From Xanthomonas cannabis pv. cannabis (GTDB lineage Bacteria; Pseudomonadota; Gammaproteobacteria; Xanthomonadales; Xanthomonadaceae), in assembly GCF_000802365.1 (NCBI RefSeq), contig NZ_JSZE01000050.1, forward strand, positions 1 to 47,457: a stretch of 47,457 bases of DNA. Reading direction: 5' to 3'. Below, in pieces: positions 1 through 8,695 of this stretch; within the stretch, counting starts at the first letter, position 1, and every line of letters begins with the position of its first letter. The position numbers and the translations under genes are program-made. A model generated the notes under the pieces. That model was given only the letters and a program-made list of their open reading frames with translations. It searched no databases and was not told where the DNA came from.

Positions 1-324
1 GAAGACATTGCTTACTTCAAGTGTTGTATTTGCATCTTCAGGCAGCCCTTGTACCTACTTCACCTTGTGCGTAGGTTTCTGCAATTTTGGGATCTGCTGA
101 CCACCTAGCTCGGTGACGCGGGGACAATTCAGAGCGGTCGGGACACCGAATGTTAAGGTAACTAAGTGCATCACTAATTTTTCTTACTTGGCACCGGATT
201 TTTCCCAGATGAAAGATGGGGTCGAACGGAATATTTTCAGGCGGTGCCACGGGAAAAGTTCCCAAATTTTAGAAAAAAACTACCAAATTTAAACTCAATA
301 GTTATCACTATTTTTTATCAAAAA
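1..324. other. Upstream flank without a recognisable gene
   Basis: This stretch is AT-richer than the core genes further on. A 75-codon minus-strand frame (38-265) shows no family features and I treat it as chance. The region presumably carries the P450 promoter, but I see no convincing -35/-10 pair. Confidence 0.4.
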
Positions 325-1788
325 ATGATTACTAAATTGAAAGTTTTTGACACGAATATTACTTCGCGGCCGGCTGACATTAATAGTCAAGTAATAGATG
401 AATCATTGCGGGGGATAGTTGTCGATCCAGGTCGACCAAGAGCCTATCCAGAGTTTTCAAAGAAGTTATCTCACCTTCCGGGGAGGAAGGGAATCTTCCC
501 GGCCATTTCTACCGCCATATCAATACGACGTGAGGGCATTGATTATTTCAGAAAGCAACGCGAAGCCTACGGCGACATTTACCGCGATTGGCTTGGCCCC
601 TATCAGACAGTCGTCGTCACAAATCCCGACATCATCGGCGAAATTTTTCGAAATGAAGACAAGTTATGGTCCTCGGGCATGGCCATCGGAAAAATAACTG
701 AAGGCCTCAGCCTCGACGTTCCTCCATATAAGCGACGCTATCTGCTGGGACTAGACTTCGACCATCACCAAAACGCGCGAAAACTGGTGCAGCATGCCTT
801 CAGCGGAACAGCGCTACAAGGCTACAGTTCAATTATTCACTCAAGCTTCGATGAGGATATCGGCGGCTGGCAGCAGCTTAGCACTGTCGGATTCAAGCAA
901 GAAATAAAGCATATTCTCTCAAAATTGTCGGCGCGTCTGTTCCTTGGAATTTACGATGAGCGAGATGCGAACCTGATACTGGATACGACGGACGCTTTTT
1001 GGAAGGCACTTGTCTCGTTAATAAAAAGCCCCTCCCTCAATCCTAAACGCCGAAGAGCTCTCGAACTCAGAAAGGCATTGCGCGATCAGATATTCTCGCT
1101 AATTCCCGCTAGACGAGCGCAGCCAGGAGCCGATTTTCTCAGCTATCTCTGTTCTATTGACGAACGTCTTGAAGACTGGGATGACTGGGAGCTTGTGGAT
1201 CTGATTCTTGGAGTCATATTTCCGTCTTTCGACACTACGGCACTGGCCTTATCCAGCATGTTTTATTTACTCGCAACCAATCAAGAATGGCAAGAACGTT
1301 TACGAGTAGAGGCCATGCTTTTGCCGGAGGATTTTAGCTTGGTTGATCTTGCGGAGATGGTTGCGACAGAGTGGGTATGGAAAGAAACGTTACGCCTGTA
1401 TCCGGTTTCTCCATCTGTGCAAAGAACCTCTCTTCGGTCTACGCGACTGGGGGCATACGATATCCCAGCAGCAACTCTAGTAACGCTGTCCATAGGACAG
1501 TTAGGCTTCCTGCCCCAATACTGGGATAAACCGGCGCACTTCGATCCTGAGCGGTTCTCGCCAAACAGGGCTGAAGATAGGCGACACAAGCACATTTACA
1601 TGCCTTTCGGATCTGGCCCCCATCGCTGCATAGGCGCGCAATTTTCGTCTATGGAAGTTAAAATCTTATGCGCGGCCATTCTCCGACGCTACCGGGTCGA
1701 ACTTGACCGGCCCTACGATGGAAAACATCAAATCTCGCCATTAGGCGCTATATCCGGGGATGTCTCGTTAAAACTGAAGAAATTATAA
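325..1788 (+). CDS. Cytochrome P450 monooxygenase
   Basis: A heme-thiolate monooxygenase that would need an external ferredoxin or flavodoxin partner; none is encoded nearby. Numbering from the ATG at 325 (487 aa), the I-helix oxygen-activation motif FDTT lies at about 302-305, the ExxR pair of the K-helix at E354/R357 (KETLRL), and the heme loop FGSGPHRCIG has its ligand at Cys435. FDPERF precedes it, as usual. There is no N-terminal membrane anchor, so the protein is probably soluble. A GTG at 244 in the same frame would add 27 lysine-rich residues; neither start has a good Shine-Dalgarno, and 325 is chosen because the extension looks unlike P450 sequence. GC content is clearly lower than in trp or pur genes and an IS remnant follows, so horizontal acquisition is likely. 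The substrate is unknown. Confidence 0.9.
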   Translation: MITKLKVFDTNITSRPADINSQVIDESLRGIVVDPGRPRAYPEFSKKLSHLPGRKGIFPAISTAISIRREGIDYFRKQREAYGDIYRDWLGPYQTVVVTNPDIIGEIFRNEDKLWSSGMAIGKITEGLSLDVPPYKRRYLLGLDFDHHQNARKLVQHAFSGTALQGYSSIIHSSFDEDIGGWQQLSTVGFKQEIKHILSKLSARLFLGIYDERDANLILDTTDAFWKALVSLIKSPSLNPKRRRALELRKALRDQIFSLIPARRAQPGADFLSYLCSIDERLEDWDDWELVDLILGVIFPSFDTTALALSSMFYLLATNQEWQERLRVEAMLLPEDFSLVDLAEMVATEWVWKETLRLYPVSPSVQRTSLRSTRLGAYDIPAATLVTLSIGQLGFLPQYWDKPAHFDPERFSPNRAEDRRHKHIYMPFGSGPHRCIGAQFSSMEVKILCAAILRRYRVELDRPYDGKHQISPLGAISGDVSLKLKKL

Positions 1789-2010
1789 TCCGCTTGCGTT
1801 TGCTTCCTGGTGGGGATTGAACAGACAACCATCCTATCGGAGCTTCTGCCAACATCGCTGAGTGATGCAGCGTGTGCGCTTGCGTGGTGTCCGCCGCGTT
1901 GGTCGCGATCGGGTTGGGGCCAAAGAACTAGCGTAACCCGCGCGTTCGCACCGGTACTGCGGATACGGCGACAGAGCCGAATTGTCGACTCCCCGCAATT
2001 CAATGCCAGC

Positions 2011-2140
2011 TCAAATTGGAGGTCTGCGATAGCGCAGCGCACTGGCGCTCATACCGATCACTGCCAACGCACGTCGCTCGCTGGCACCACGCCCGATCCA
2101 CTCGCGCACCAGCGTACGACGTGCCGATGCGCTCACCACT
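2011..2140 (-). pseudogene. IS3-family OrfB fragment (5' end only)
   Basis: In the -1 frame after the A6G run the sequence reads as the start of an IS3 OrfB: REWIGRGASERRALAVIGMS, then SALRYR. It then diverges and stops at 2011-2013. The catalytic DDE core is absent. This is the broken second half of the transposase whose OrfA lies at 2133-2402. Confidence 0.7.
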
Positions 2141-2402
2141 TTTTTCGCAGTGCATCCTTGATCAGGTCGTTCTCGAACAGCTGCTCGGCCAGCAACTTCT
2201 TCAGTCGCACATTCTCTGACTCAAGGTCCTTGAGCCGCTTGGCATCGGGCATGCTCATCCCGCCGAACTTGCTGCGCCACAGATAGTACGAGGCCTCGCT
2301 GAAGCCATGCCGCCGGCATACGTTCTTGATCGCTATGCCCGCTTCGGCTTCGCGCAGGAAGCCAATGATCTGCTCCTCGGTAAAGCGCTTCTTCACGTCC
2401 AA
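2133..2402 (-). CDS. IS3-family transposase OrfA
   Basis: 89 aa, the usual OrfA length. The N-terminal half is a helix-turn-helix that would bind the IS ends (FTEEQIIGFLREAE, then CRRHGFSEASYYLW); the C-terminal half is a leucine-zipper coiled coil (LKDLESENVRLKKLLAEQ). It ends in LRKKW over an A6G slippery run (2139-2145 on the minus strand), the standard -1 frameshift site from which the OrfAB transposase is made. OrfA looks intact, but OrfB is truncated, so the element cannot transpose by itself. Confidence 0.85.
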   Translation of the reverse strand: MDVKKRFTEEQIIGFLREAEAGIAIKNVCRRHGFSEASYYLWRSKFGGMSMPDAKRLKDLESENVRLKKLLAEQLFENDLIKDALRKKW

Positions 2403-2464
2403 TCTCCTCGGGGTAGGGAATTGGACTCCAAACTGCGGCGCTACTCAAAATCGGGGGGACGTCG

Positions 2465-2584
2465 GTGTTCCGCAGTCTTCCAGAGAAAGTTAAAGTCGAT
2501 GGACTTTCGGTCCAACCTGACCTCCTGAACTTCTCCGAAGAAGAGATCATTCTTGGGACGTCGCCGGACGAGGGCTCTCGCTAA
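2465..2584 (+). pseudogene. 3' tail of an unidentified gene cut by the IS
   Basis: Immediately beyond the IS boundary, an open plus-strand frame of about 38 codons ends at TAA 2582-2584. Its composition is protein-like (EKVKVDGLSVQPDLLNF, then SEEEIILGTSPDEG). It has no start codon or Shine-Dalgarno of its own. I read it as the C-terminus of a gene interrupted by the insertion, possibly the former gene upstream of gajA. The family is not recognised, and chance coding is possible. Confidence 0.35.
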
Positions 2585-2726
2585 TGCGTTGCCCCTCACA
2601 TGGGGGTCGCTGTTTTCCGTTGTAGTTCGACGTCCCCACTAAGTAGCACGGTCAGATCAGCCTGGGATCGATGACGATTACAGTTTTCCGCGCTTTAATT
2701 CATGGATATGGCTAGGCGAAGAAGCT

Positions 2727-2731
2727 AGGAG
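2727..2731 (+). promoter_or_regulatory. Ribosome binding site that fixes the gajA start
   Basis: AGGAG at 2727-2731 lies 5 nt before the ATG at 2737. It overlaps an in-frame GTG at 2731, which is therefore unlikely to be the start. The 150 bp upstream (2585-2726) must hold the promoter, but I see no strong consensus boxes. Confidence 0.7.
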
Positions 2732-2736
2732 TGCGT

Positions 2737-4578
2737 ATGCGATTGAGTCGGATCGTCGTCAAAAATTTTAGAAATTTCAAATTTCTTGATGTGCGCCTGG
2801 GTGAGCACGCCGTAGTTCTGGGTGAAAACAAGGTCGGAAAGACGAATCTGCTGTTTGCACTACGACTGATCCTTGATCCGTCACTTCCTGACTCATCGCG
2901 CAGGCTGCGCCTTGAGGATTTCTGGGATGGACTGCCGCGGCCGCTGAAGACAGAGGACGTGATCGAAGTGTCGGTCGAGTTTCGAGGTTTCGAAGACGAT
3001 GAAAATCTGCTGGCAGTGTTGGCGGATCACCTCGTACGTCCGGATCCAATGGTGGCGCGAATCACATACCGTTACCAGCCCGTGCCGGGGCTTGCAGGTG
3101 CGCCGCGCAGCGAGGCAGACTATGAATTCATCGTGTTTGGCGGAGGCCGGCCCGACAATGCGGTCGGCTACGATCTGAGGCGCTGGATGCCGCTGGACCT
3201 ATTTCCGGCGCTGCGTGACGCTGAATCAGACCTTGCGCGATGGACGCGCTCTCCGCTACGCCCCCTTCTGGATCGTGCAGCAAAGACGGTCGATGCAAAA
3301 GCACTCAGCGCGATCGCTGGTGAGGTTCACAAGACGACTTCTAAGATTGCGGCGCTACCTGAGCTCGCAGGGGTTGTGGGCCAGGTCAACGATCAGCTCA
3401 CCGCCATGGTGGGAAACAAGCATGCTGTCGAAACGGCACTGGGTTTCGCGCCTACGGAGCCGGACCGGTTAATACGCGCACTGCAAATGATGATCGACGG
3501 TGGCAAGCGCGGTGTGGCAGAGGCCAGTCTCGGGTCTGCCAATGTGCTTTATCTCGCGCTGAAGCATCTGGAACATCAATACTTGGTGGACGAGGGGGAG
3601 CGTCAACACACTTTTCTGGCGATAGAGGAGCCCGAGGCCCACCTACATCCTCATCTGCAGCGGCTTATCTATCGGAACTACTTGCAAGCGCGTGACGACG
3701 CGCAAGCCGGGCCCGGGCCGCGCAGTATTCTGCTCACTACGCATTCGCCGAATGTAGCCAGTGTAGCGCCGCTCGCCAATGTGGTCGTCCTGCGCCATAT
3801 CGCCAGTGAAGGGCACACAGTCGGGCGCTCCCTCAAAGGGATTAAACTCGATGTCAGCGACCGCGAGGATCTGGAACGTTACATCGACGTCACGCGCGGC
3901 GAACTGTTTTTCTCCAAGGGCGTCATCCTGGTGGAAGGCGATGCGGAAAAGTTCTTGCTGCCGACGCTGGCCAAGCTGTATGACGAGAGCTTGGATTTTG
4001 ATGCGTTGGGCATCACCGTCTGCTCCATCGCCGGAACCAACTTCGCTCCCTACGTCCAATTGCTAGGGCCAAAGGGGCTTGATATCCCGTTCGTGGTGCT
4101 AACGGACTTCGATCCTAAAAAGGAAGAGGCGAGTCAGGAGGATGCGGATCCCGATGATGCAGGTGTCACAGACAGCTATGGCAAGAATCGTGTTGTCAAC
4201 CAGATCATGCAGCACTTGCTGGACAGCGACGTTTGGGACGAGGCGAACTATGCTGAGGTACTGAAACTTGCGCCGCAGTACGGCGTCTTCTTGAACGAGT
4301 TCACGTTTGAAATCGATGTTTTCAAGGCCGGGGCAGAAGACCATTTTCTGGCAGCCGTCAAGGAACTCACCACCAACAAGAAGATGCACGCACGCTTCGC
4401 GAGCCTCGCGACTGATCCTGATTCGCTCGCCCCCACGCAATTCCTCAAGGACATCGACTCCATCGGCAAGGGTCGCATGGCGCAGCGGCTGGCAGCGGTA
4501 TTGATGAAAGAGGATGTCGACGTATGTCCTGAATACATCGAATCTGCGCTGAGCTATCTGAAGGCCAAACTGGCATGA
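2737..4578 (+). CDS. gajA: GajA-like class 2 OLD family ATP-dependent endonuclease
   Basis: 613 aa from the ATG at 2737. The N-terminal ABC-type ATPase has Walker A GENKVGKTN (29-37, Lys35), Walker B FLAIEEPEAHLHPH (293-306) and the switch histidine LLTTHS (332-337). The C-terminal Toprim nuclease domain has the acidic cluster VEGDAEK (Glu400, Glu404) and the TDFD pair Asp457/Asp459. A conserved GKGR (Lys578) lies near the end, as in class 2 OLD nucleases. A UvrD-like helicase gene overlaps the stop codon by 4 bp, which is the Gabija arrangement and also the diagnostic context of class 2 OLD proteins. In that system GajA nicks phage or host DNA when nucleotide pools fall. All key residues look intact. 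Whether it acts as Gabija in this host is inferred. Confidence 0.9.
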   Translation: MRLSRIVVKNFRNFKFLDVRLGEHAVVLGENKVGKTNLLFALRLILDPSLPDSSRRLRLEDFWDGLPRPLKTEDVIEVSVEFRGFEDDENLLAVLADHLVRPDPMVARITYRYQPVPGLAGAPRSEADYEFIVFGGGRPDNAVGYDLRRWMPLDLFPALRDAESDLARWTRSPLRPLLDRAAKTVDAKALSAIAGEVHKTTSKIAALPELAGVVGQVNDQLTAMVGNKHAVETALGFAPTEPDRLIRALQMMIDGGKRGVAEASLGSANVLYLALKHLEHQYLVDEGERQHTFLAIEEPEAHLHPHLQRLIYRNYLQARDDAQAGPGPRSILLTTHSPNVASVAPLANVVVLRHIASEGHTVGRSLKGIKLDVSDREDLERYIDVTRGELFFSKGVILVEGDAEKFLLPTLAKLYDESLDFDALGITVCSIAGTNFAPYVQLLGPKGLDIPFVVLTDFDPKKEEASQEDADPDDAGVTDSYGKNRVVNQIMQHLLDSDVWDEANYAEVLKLAPQYGVFLNEFTFEIDVFKAGAEDHFLAAVKELTTNKKMHARFASLATDPDSLAPTQFLKDIDSIGKGRMAQRLAAVLMKEDVDVCPEYIESALSYLKAKLA

Positions 4579-6338
4579 CCTCCACCGCGCCCCCGTATCT
4601 CAGAGCCGCGGAGGATTTGCGCGGGAACGAGGATCAATGGCGCGCGTACCAATCGACCGGGAACTGCGTCATTCTGGCTGGGCCTGGCAGCGGCAAGACT
4701 AAGACGATCACCGTCAAGCTCGCCCGCATGCTCACTGAAGACGTGCACAGCCCCCGCCGGCTCGCGTGCATTACCTATAGCAATGCCTGCGTCGGCGAGT
4801 TGCGATCAAGACTGAACAAGCTAGGTGCGGACGACGGCGATCGTCTTCTGCTCTCCACCGTGCACTCCTTTTGTCTGACGGAACTGGTGTCGCCCTACGC
4901 CGCGCTGGCAGGTATCGATGTACCGGACCCGCTGATCGTTGCGTCACCCGCGCAGGCGCGAAAGTACTTTGCCGATGCTTATCGCGAGCAGCTGGGGGGC
5001 AATGTGCCGAATTGGTTTCGCATGGCCTGCGACAAGCTGCGGCGCACAATCCCAGACAAGGGTAGTGACGAGTGGCGCGCATGGTCAGCTCGCGAAACAG
5101 CGGTGGTTGAGGCCTACGAAGCATTGCTTCTGCAGAATGGCCTGATCGACTTCGATGGTCTGGTCCTTGCCGGCCTGCAACTTGTGGAGAAGCACGAGTG
5201 GGTCCGACGTGCCATTCAGGCTAAGTATCCGGTGGTCGTGATTGACGAGTATCAGGATCTCGGCCTGCCCCTGCATCGAATTGTGTTGGCTTTGCTTAGG
5301 ATGGGAACTCGGATCGTTGCCGTTGGGGACCCGGATCAGTCCATTTATGGGTTTACCGGTGCCAAGCCGAGTTTGCTGCGAGCATTGGCTCGCCTCCCGC
5401 GGATCGAATCGATCCGGCTAAAGATGAATTACCGATGCGCCGACCGCATCATTGCTGCTTCCATGGCGCTTTTGCCGGAACCTGCGGAGTTTCGTTCTCA
5501 TGATGGGCGGGCCGGCGAAATCCTGATCCACCGTCTGGAGCGCAACATCCGCGAGCAGGCGGACTATGCACTTGGTACGCTGGTGCCGGCGTTGCTTGCT
5601 TCTAATCCATCATGGACCCCGGGGGATATCGCACTACTGTACCGCTCGCTTAACGAGGGGACACTGATTGCGCAGGCTGCGGATGCCCTGGACTTGCGGT
5701 ATTTCCGGCTCGACAACGGCTCGCCGATCAAGCGCACTCGGTTGACCGAGTGGCTCACGGATGCATCGCGATGGTGCGCTGGCGGCTGGCAGACAGGGAC
5801 GGTGCCTCTTTCTCTGCTGCTCAAAGCTTGGCGACGATTGCGCCGCTCCATCCCGCGCGATTCCGAATTACTGAGCGCACGCAAGCGTTTGATTGCGGCC
5901 CTGTTCTCACTGCGGGATGGTGCGCTTCCCTTGCATCGATGGCTCTCAGCCTTGCGTCGCGAAGTACTGGATGAACTGCTCCAGCAGGAGCCTAGTCTTG
6001 CCGATGAGAAGGATAACCTGGACGAACTGATGAGGGCTGCAGCGGAGGGCGGGCCCTTGCAGACATTCACGGTAGAAATATTCGGGAATCAGGGCAAGAG
6101 TCCGGACCAGGTCAATCTCATGACACTACACAGTTCGAAAGGGCTTGAGTTCCAGGCGGTCATCATGGTCGGGCTGGAGAACGGCGTGTTCCCCAGCAGC
6201 TACGACAAGACCGATGAGCAATTGGCAGAAGCGGCTCGGCTCTTCTACGTTGGGGTGACACGTGCCAAAACTCAGATTCATCTGACCTACGATGACGACG
6301 AATCACCGCTGATCACCTCCATCCGGGAGGCAGGTTAG
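4575..6338 (+). CDS. gajB: GajB-like UvrD/Rep-type superfamily 1 helicase
   Basis: 587 aa, translationally coupled to gajA through an ATGA overlap. Superfamily 1A helicase motifs appear in order: I GPGSGKT (36-42), Ia with ITYSNACVGEL and TVHSFC, II IDEYQD (Asp224/Glu225), III VGDPDQSIYGF (around 250-259), IV with MNYRC, V TLHSSKGLEF (517-526), and VI LFYVGVTRAK (556-565). The set is complete, so ATPase and translocase activity is expected. In Gabija, GajB is recruited to the GajA tetramer and is thought to sense DNA ends or replication intermediates. At 587 aa it is somewhat longer than the founding Bacillus GajB. The gene ends the module; only non-coding sequence and a dead IS follow. Confidence 0.88.
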   Translation: MTSTAPPYLRAAEDLRGNEDQWRAYQSTGNCVILAGPGSGKTKTITVKLARMLTEDVHSPRRLACITYSNACVGELRSRLNKLGADDGDRLLLSTVHSFCLTELVSPYAALAGIDVPDPLIVASPAQARKYFADAYREQLGGNVPNWFRMACDKLRRTIPDKGSDEWRAWSARETAVVEAYEALLLQNGLIDFDGLVLAGLQLVEKHEWVRRAIQAKYPVVVIDEYQDLGLPLHRIVLALLRMGTRIVAVGDPDQSIYGFTGAKPSLLRALARLPRIESIRLKMNYRCADRIIAASMALLPEPAEFRSHDGRAGEILIHRLERNIREQADYALGTLVPALLASNPSWTPGDIALLYRSLNEGTLIAQAADALDLRYFRLDNGSPIKRTRLTEWLTDASRWCAGGWQTGTVPLSLLLKAWRRLRRSIPRDSELLSARKRLIAALFSLRDGALPLHRWLSALRREVLDELLQQEPSLADEKDNLDELMRAAAEGGPLQTFTVEIFGNQGKSPDQVNLMTLHSSKGLEFQAVIMVGLENGVFPSSYDKTDEQLAEAARLFYVGVTRAKTQIHLTYDDDESPLITSIREAG

Positions 6339-6586
6339 ATGAGCTGGTCGAGGTGGTGGGCCCGTTCGTTATCACACAACAGCGTTTATGGCGTGAGCTG
6401 CGCGTGCATGAGGCCAGTAACGTGATACCAGCAGAGGAGACTCTGATGAGCAGTTCGAACTGTCCGTTTGATGAAAAGAACTGCGTTGATCACGAGCTCT
6501 TAGGGTTCGGAACCGTTGTGGCGCACCTGTTGCTGTGGTTGGTCCAGACATCCAAAATGACCTCCTCCCTGTAGCTTAGACCAGCC
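6339..6586 (+). other. Gap between the defence module and the second IS
   Basis: Two short frames exist: 28 codons from an ATG at 6339, and a frame ending at 6574. Neither has a family signature or clear ribosome binding site. No rho-independent terminator is evident behind gajB. This may be debris from the insertion that brought the IS. Confidence 0.35.
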
Positions 6587-6632
6587 AGAACTAGAAATTC
6601 GGCGACATTCAGGCCCAAGCAGGCCCGTCGCC

Positions 6633-6899
6633 ATAAAGAAGTCGAAGTTTACCGAAGAGCAGATCGCGTTCGCCCTGAAGCAGGCCGAGACCGGCACGAC
6701 GGTCGAGAAGATCTGCCGCAAGATAGGCATCCGCCAAGCCACGTTCTATACGTGGCGCAAGAAGTTTGGCGGGCTCGGCGTGGCCGAACTGCGCCGGCTA
6801 CGCCAGCTTGAGGAAGAGAGCCGCAAGCTCAAGCAGCTAGTCGCGGATCTGAGCCTGGACAAGGTGATGTTGCAGGACGTGTTGTCAAAAAAGCTCTGA
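6633..6899 (+). pseudogene. IS3-family OrfA without a proper start codon
   Basis: An otherwise complete 88-codon OrfA: KKSKFTEEQIAFALKQAE at the N-terminus, a helix-turn-helix around KICRKIGIRQATFYTW, the zipper segment LRQLEEESRKLKQL, and the end LSKKL. The codon where related OrfA proteins have Met is ATA (6633-6635). The A6G slippery site lies at 6887-6893. It is called a pseudogene because of the lost start and the ruined orfB. Confidence 0.75.
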
Positions 6900-7725
6900 G
6901 GCCCACGCAGCGCAAGACGCTCGTGGGCCATCTGGTCGACCGGTATCGCGTTGGGGTTCGTCGAGCTTGCGCGGTCGTTAAGCAGAGTCGATCGGCTTGG
7001 GATTACCAGCCTCGAGATAATGATGATGCGCCACTCCTTCGACGAATCGAAGAGATTGCGACCGTCCGGGTCCGCCATGGTTTCTGGCGGATTTACGTGC
7101 TGTTGCGGCGTGAAGGCTGGACGGCCGACCACAAGCGTACGTATCGGCTGTAATGCCAAGCTGGCCTTAACCTGCGGCGCAAACGTCAGCGCAGATGCAA
7201 GGCTGCGGCACATCGCCTGGAACGCACTGTGCTGCCGGATCCCAATCAGGTTTGGAGCATGGACCTTGTTGCTGGCGCCTTGTTCAACGGACGCCGCTTC
7301 CGGACCCCGACCGTCGTGGACAACTTCACCAAGCAGAGCTTGGTCATCGAAGTGAATCAGCAACTCAAGGGCGAAGACAGTGGTGGCAGTGATGGAACGC
7401 TTGCGTCACCAACGCGATCTGCTGCAGCCCATTCAGACTGAGAACGGCAGCGAGTCTATCTCGATGGTATGGACCGCTGGGCTTACGACAACGGCGTGAA
7501 AATGGATTGTTCCCGACACGGCAAACCAACCGACAACCCGTTCATCGAATCGTTAATGGCAGCTTCCGAGACGAGTGCCTCACTGCGCACCGGTTCCTGT
7601 CGTTCAACGACGCCCGTGAAAAGATCGAAAACTGGAGGGTCGATTACAATTCCGTGCGCACTTTTCGGTTGGCGATGTCCCGCCGGGCGAGTTCGCCGCC
7701 CAATTTGCTTCCCACTCAAAGCCGA
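6888..7725 (+). pseudogene. IS3-family OrfB (DDE transposase), multiply disrupted
   Basis: It begins in the -1 frame after A6G (KTLVGHLVDRYRVGVRRAC). A TAA at 7151-7153 interrupts it and the same frame then resumes (NQVWSMDLVAGALFNGRR, then VVDNFTKQSLVIEV). A one-base insertion near 7378 and a one-base deletion near 7468 change and restore frame. MDRWAYDNGVKMD and GKPTDNPFIES follow, then a deletion near 7556, NGSFRDECLTAHRFLSF, and a last shift near 7650. Parts of the DDE core are recognisable, but no functional protein can be made. Confidence 0.85.
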
Positions 7726-7835
7726 ATTTTCCAGTTCTGCGAGAGCCTAACGCGGGGAGGGTCACTCGCGAAGTTCCGAAAGCTCAAGCGAACCCGTGCG
7801 AAGATATGATCCGGTTTTGCTCGCTCCCAGCAGCT

Positions 7836-7875
7836 CGGGTATCAAACAAGTTTGCGGGTGTCAGAGCGGGTATCA
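7836..7875 (+). repeat. Three short direct repeats CGGGTRTCA upstream of trpG
   Basis: CGGGTATCA at 7836-7844, CGGGTGTCA at 7855-7863 and CGGGTATCA at 7867-7875, at intervals of 19 and 12 bp. They lie between the IS end and trpG. They may be a protein-binding array or leftover recombinase arm sites from the island edge. Confidence 0.4.
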
Positions 7876-7926
7876 GTGAGCGGTTTCGGGCTTTGTCCCT
7901 TTTAAAAACAAATAGATAGGCCTGAT

Positions 7927-8505
7927 ATGTTGCTCATGCTCGATAACTACGACAGCTTCACCTACAACCTTGTGCAGTACCTGCAGGCGCTGGGCGCCGA
8001 GGTGACGGTGGTGCGCAACGATGCGATGAGCGTCGACCAGATCGCCGCGCTCAGGCCCGAGCGCATCGTGATCTCGCCCGGTCCGTGCACGCCGAACGAG
8101 GCCGGCATTTCGCTGCAGCTGATCGAACAGCTGGGGCAGACCACGCCGATCCTGGGCGTGTGCCTGGGCCACCAGAGCATCGGTCAGGTGTATGGAGGCG
8201 ATGTGATCCGTGCGGGCAACATCATGCACGGCAAGACCTCGCCGATTCGCCACGAAGGCAAGGGCGTGTTCGCCGGCCTGCCGGACAGCTACGAGGCCAC
8301 GCGCTATCACTCGCTGGTGGTGGACAAGACCACTCTGCCGGACGCGCTGGAAGTCACCGCCTGGACCGAAAATCCGGACGGCTCGGTGGAAGAGATCATG
8401 GGCCTGCGCCATCGCCAGTTTCCGGTGGAAGGCGTGCAGTTCCATCCCGAGTCGATCCTGACCCAGCACGGTCATGCACTGCTGAAAAATTTTCTGCAGC
8501 GTTGA
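7927..8505 (+). CDS. trpG: Anthranilate synthase glutamine amidotransferase subunit
   Basis: 192 aa class I glutamine amidotransferase that supplies ammonia to TrpE for anthranilate formation, the first step of tryptophan synthesis. The N-terminus [10 protein letters not shown] and [11 protein letters not shown] are family hallmarks. The nucleophile is Cys79 in GVCLGHQ, with His173 and Glu175 in QFHPES completing the triad. The ATG at 7927 follows an AGG at 7918-7920. trpE is not in the window; the sequence directly upstream is the accessory island. PabA (folate) is very similar, and Xanthomonas may use one protein for both roles. Confidence 0.93.
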   Translation: MLLMLDNYDSFTYNLVQYLQALGAEVTVVRNDAMSVDQIAALRPERIVISPGPCTPNEAGISLQLIEQLGQTTPILGVCLGHQSIGQVYGGDVIRAGNIMHGKTSPIRHEGKGVFAGLPDSYEATRYHSLVVDKTTLPDALEVTAWTENPDGSVEEIMGLRHRQFPVEGVQFHPESILTQHGHALLKNFLQR

Positions 8506-8695
8506 TCGCGATGGTCCTCGCGCACATGGTCGTCATCGGCGCAGCTTGCATCGGCATCCACGCACCAATGGGGAGCGCGGCTGTCTACGAGACGCTGCGC
8601 CGCCGCTCGCGGACGGGGTCGCCGACGCATGCAACCAGCGCTTTTCCCACCCAGTAATGCCTGCGCGCGTCGCAGTCACCAGAGATCGCTTCACG

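Larger units (their letters stand above)
2011..2461 (-). mobile_element. Truncated IS3-family insertion sequence
   Basis: The element reads on the minus strand. It keeps its 5' end, an intact orfA and the first roughly 40 codons of orfB, after which similarity to IS3 transposases stops near 2026. The 5' boundary is placed near 2461, where the minus strand shows a CCCCCCGATTTT tract typical of an IS tip; I cannot see a matching 3' inverted repeat. The rest of orfB has been deleted or replaced by the unrecognised sequence at 1789-2010. Confidence 0.65.
6587..7738 (+). mobile_element. Decayed IS3-family insertion sequence (IS407-like organisation)
   Basis: Imperfect terminal inverted repeats bound the element: AGAACTAGAAATTCGGC at 6587-6603, and the complement of AGAACTGGAAAATTCGGC at 7721-7738 (one substitution, one indel). 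The 1.15 kb length and the orfA-A6G-orfB layout are those of the IS3 family. The genes inside have lost their start codon and carry nonsense and frameshift mutations, so the copy is old and immobile. True tips may extend a few bases further out. Confidence 0.75.

Noticed and set aside
1810-2286. 158-codon plus-strand frame behind the P450 gene
   Set aside because: It runs antisense through the IS orfA and orfB and has no family features of its own.
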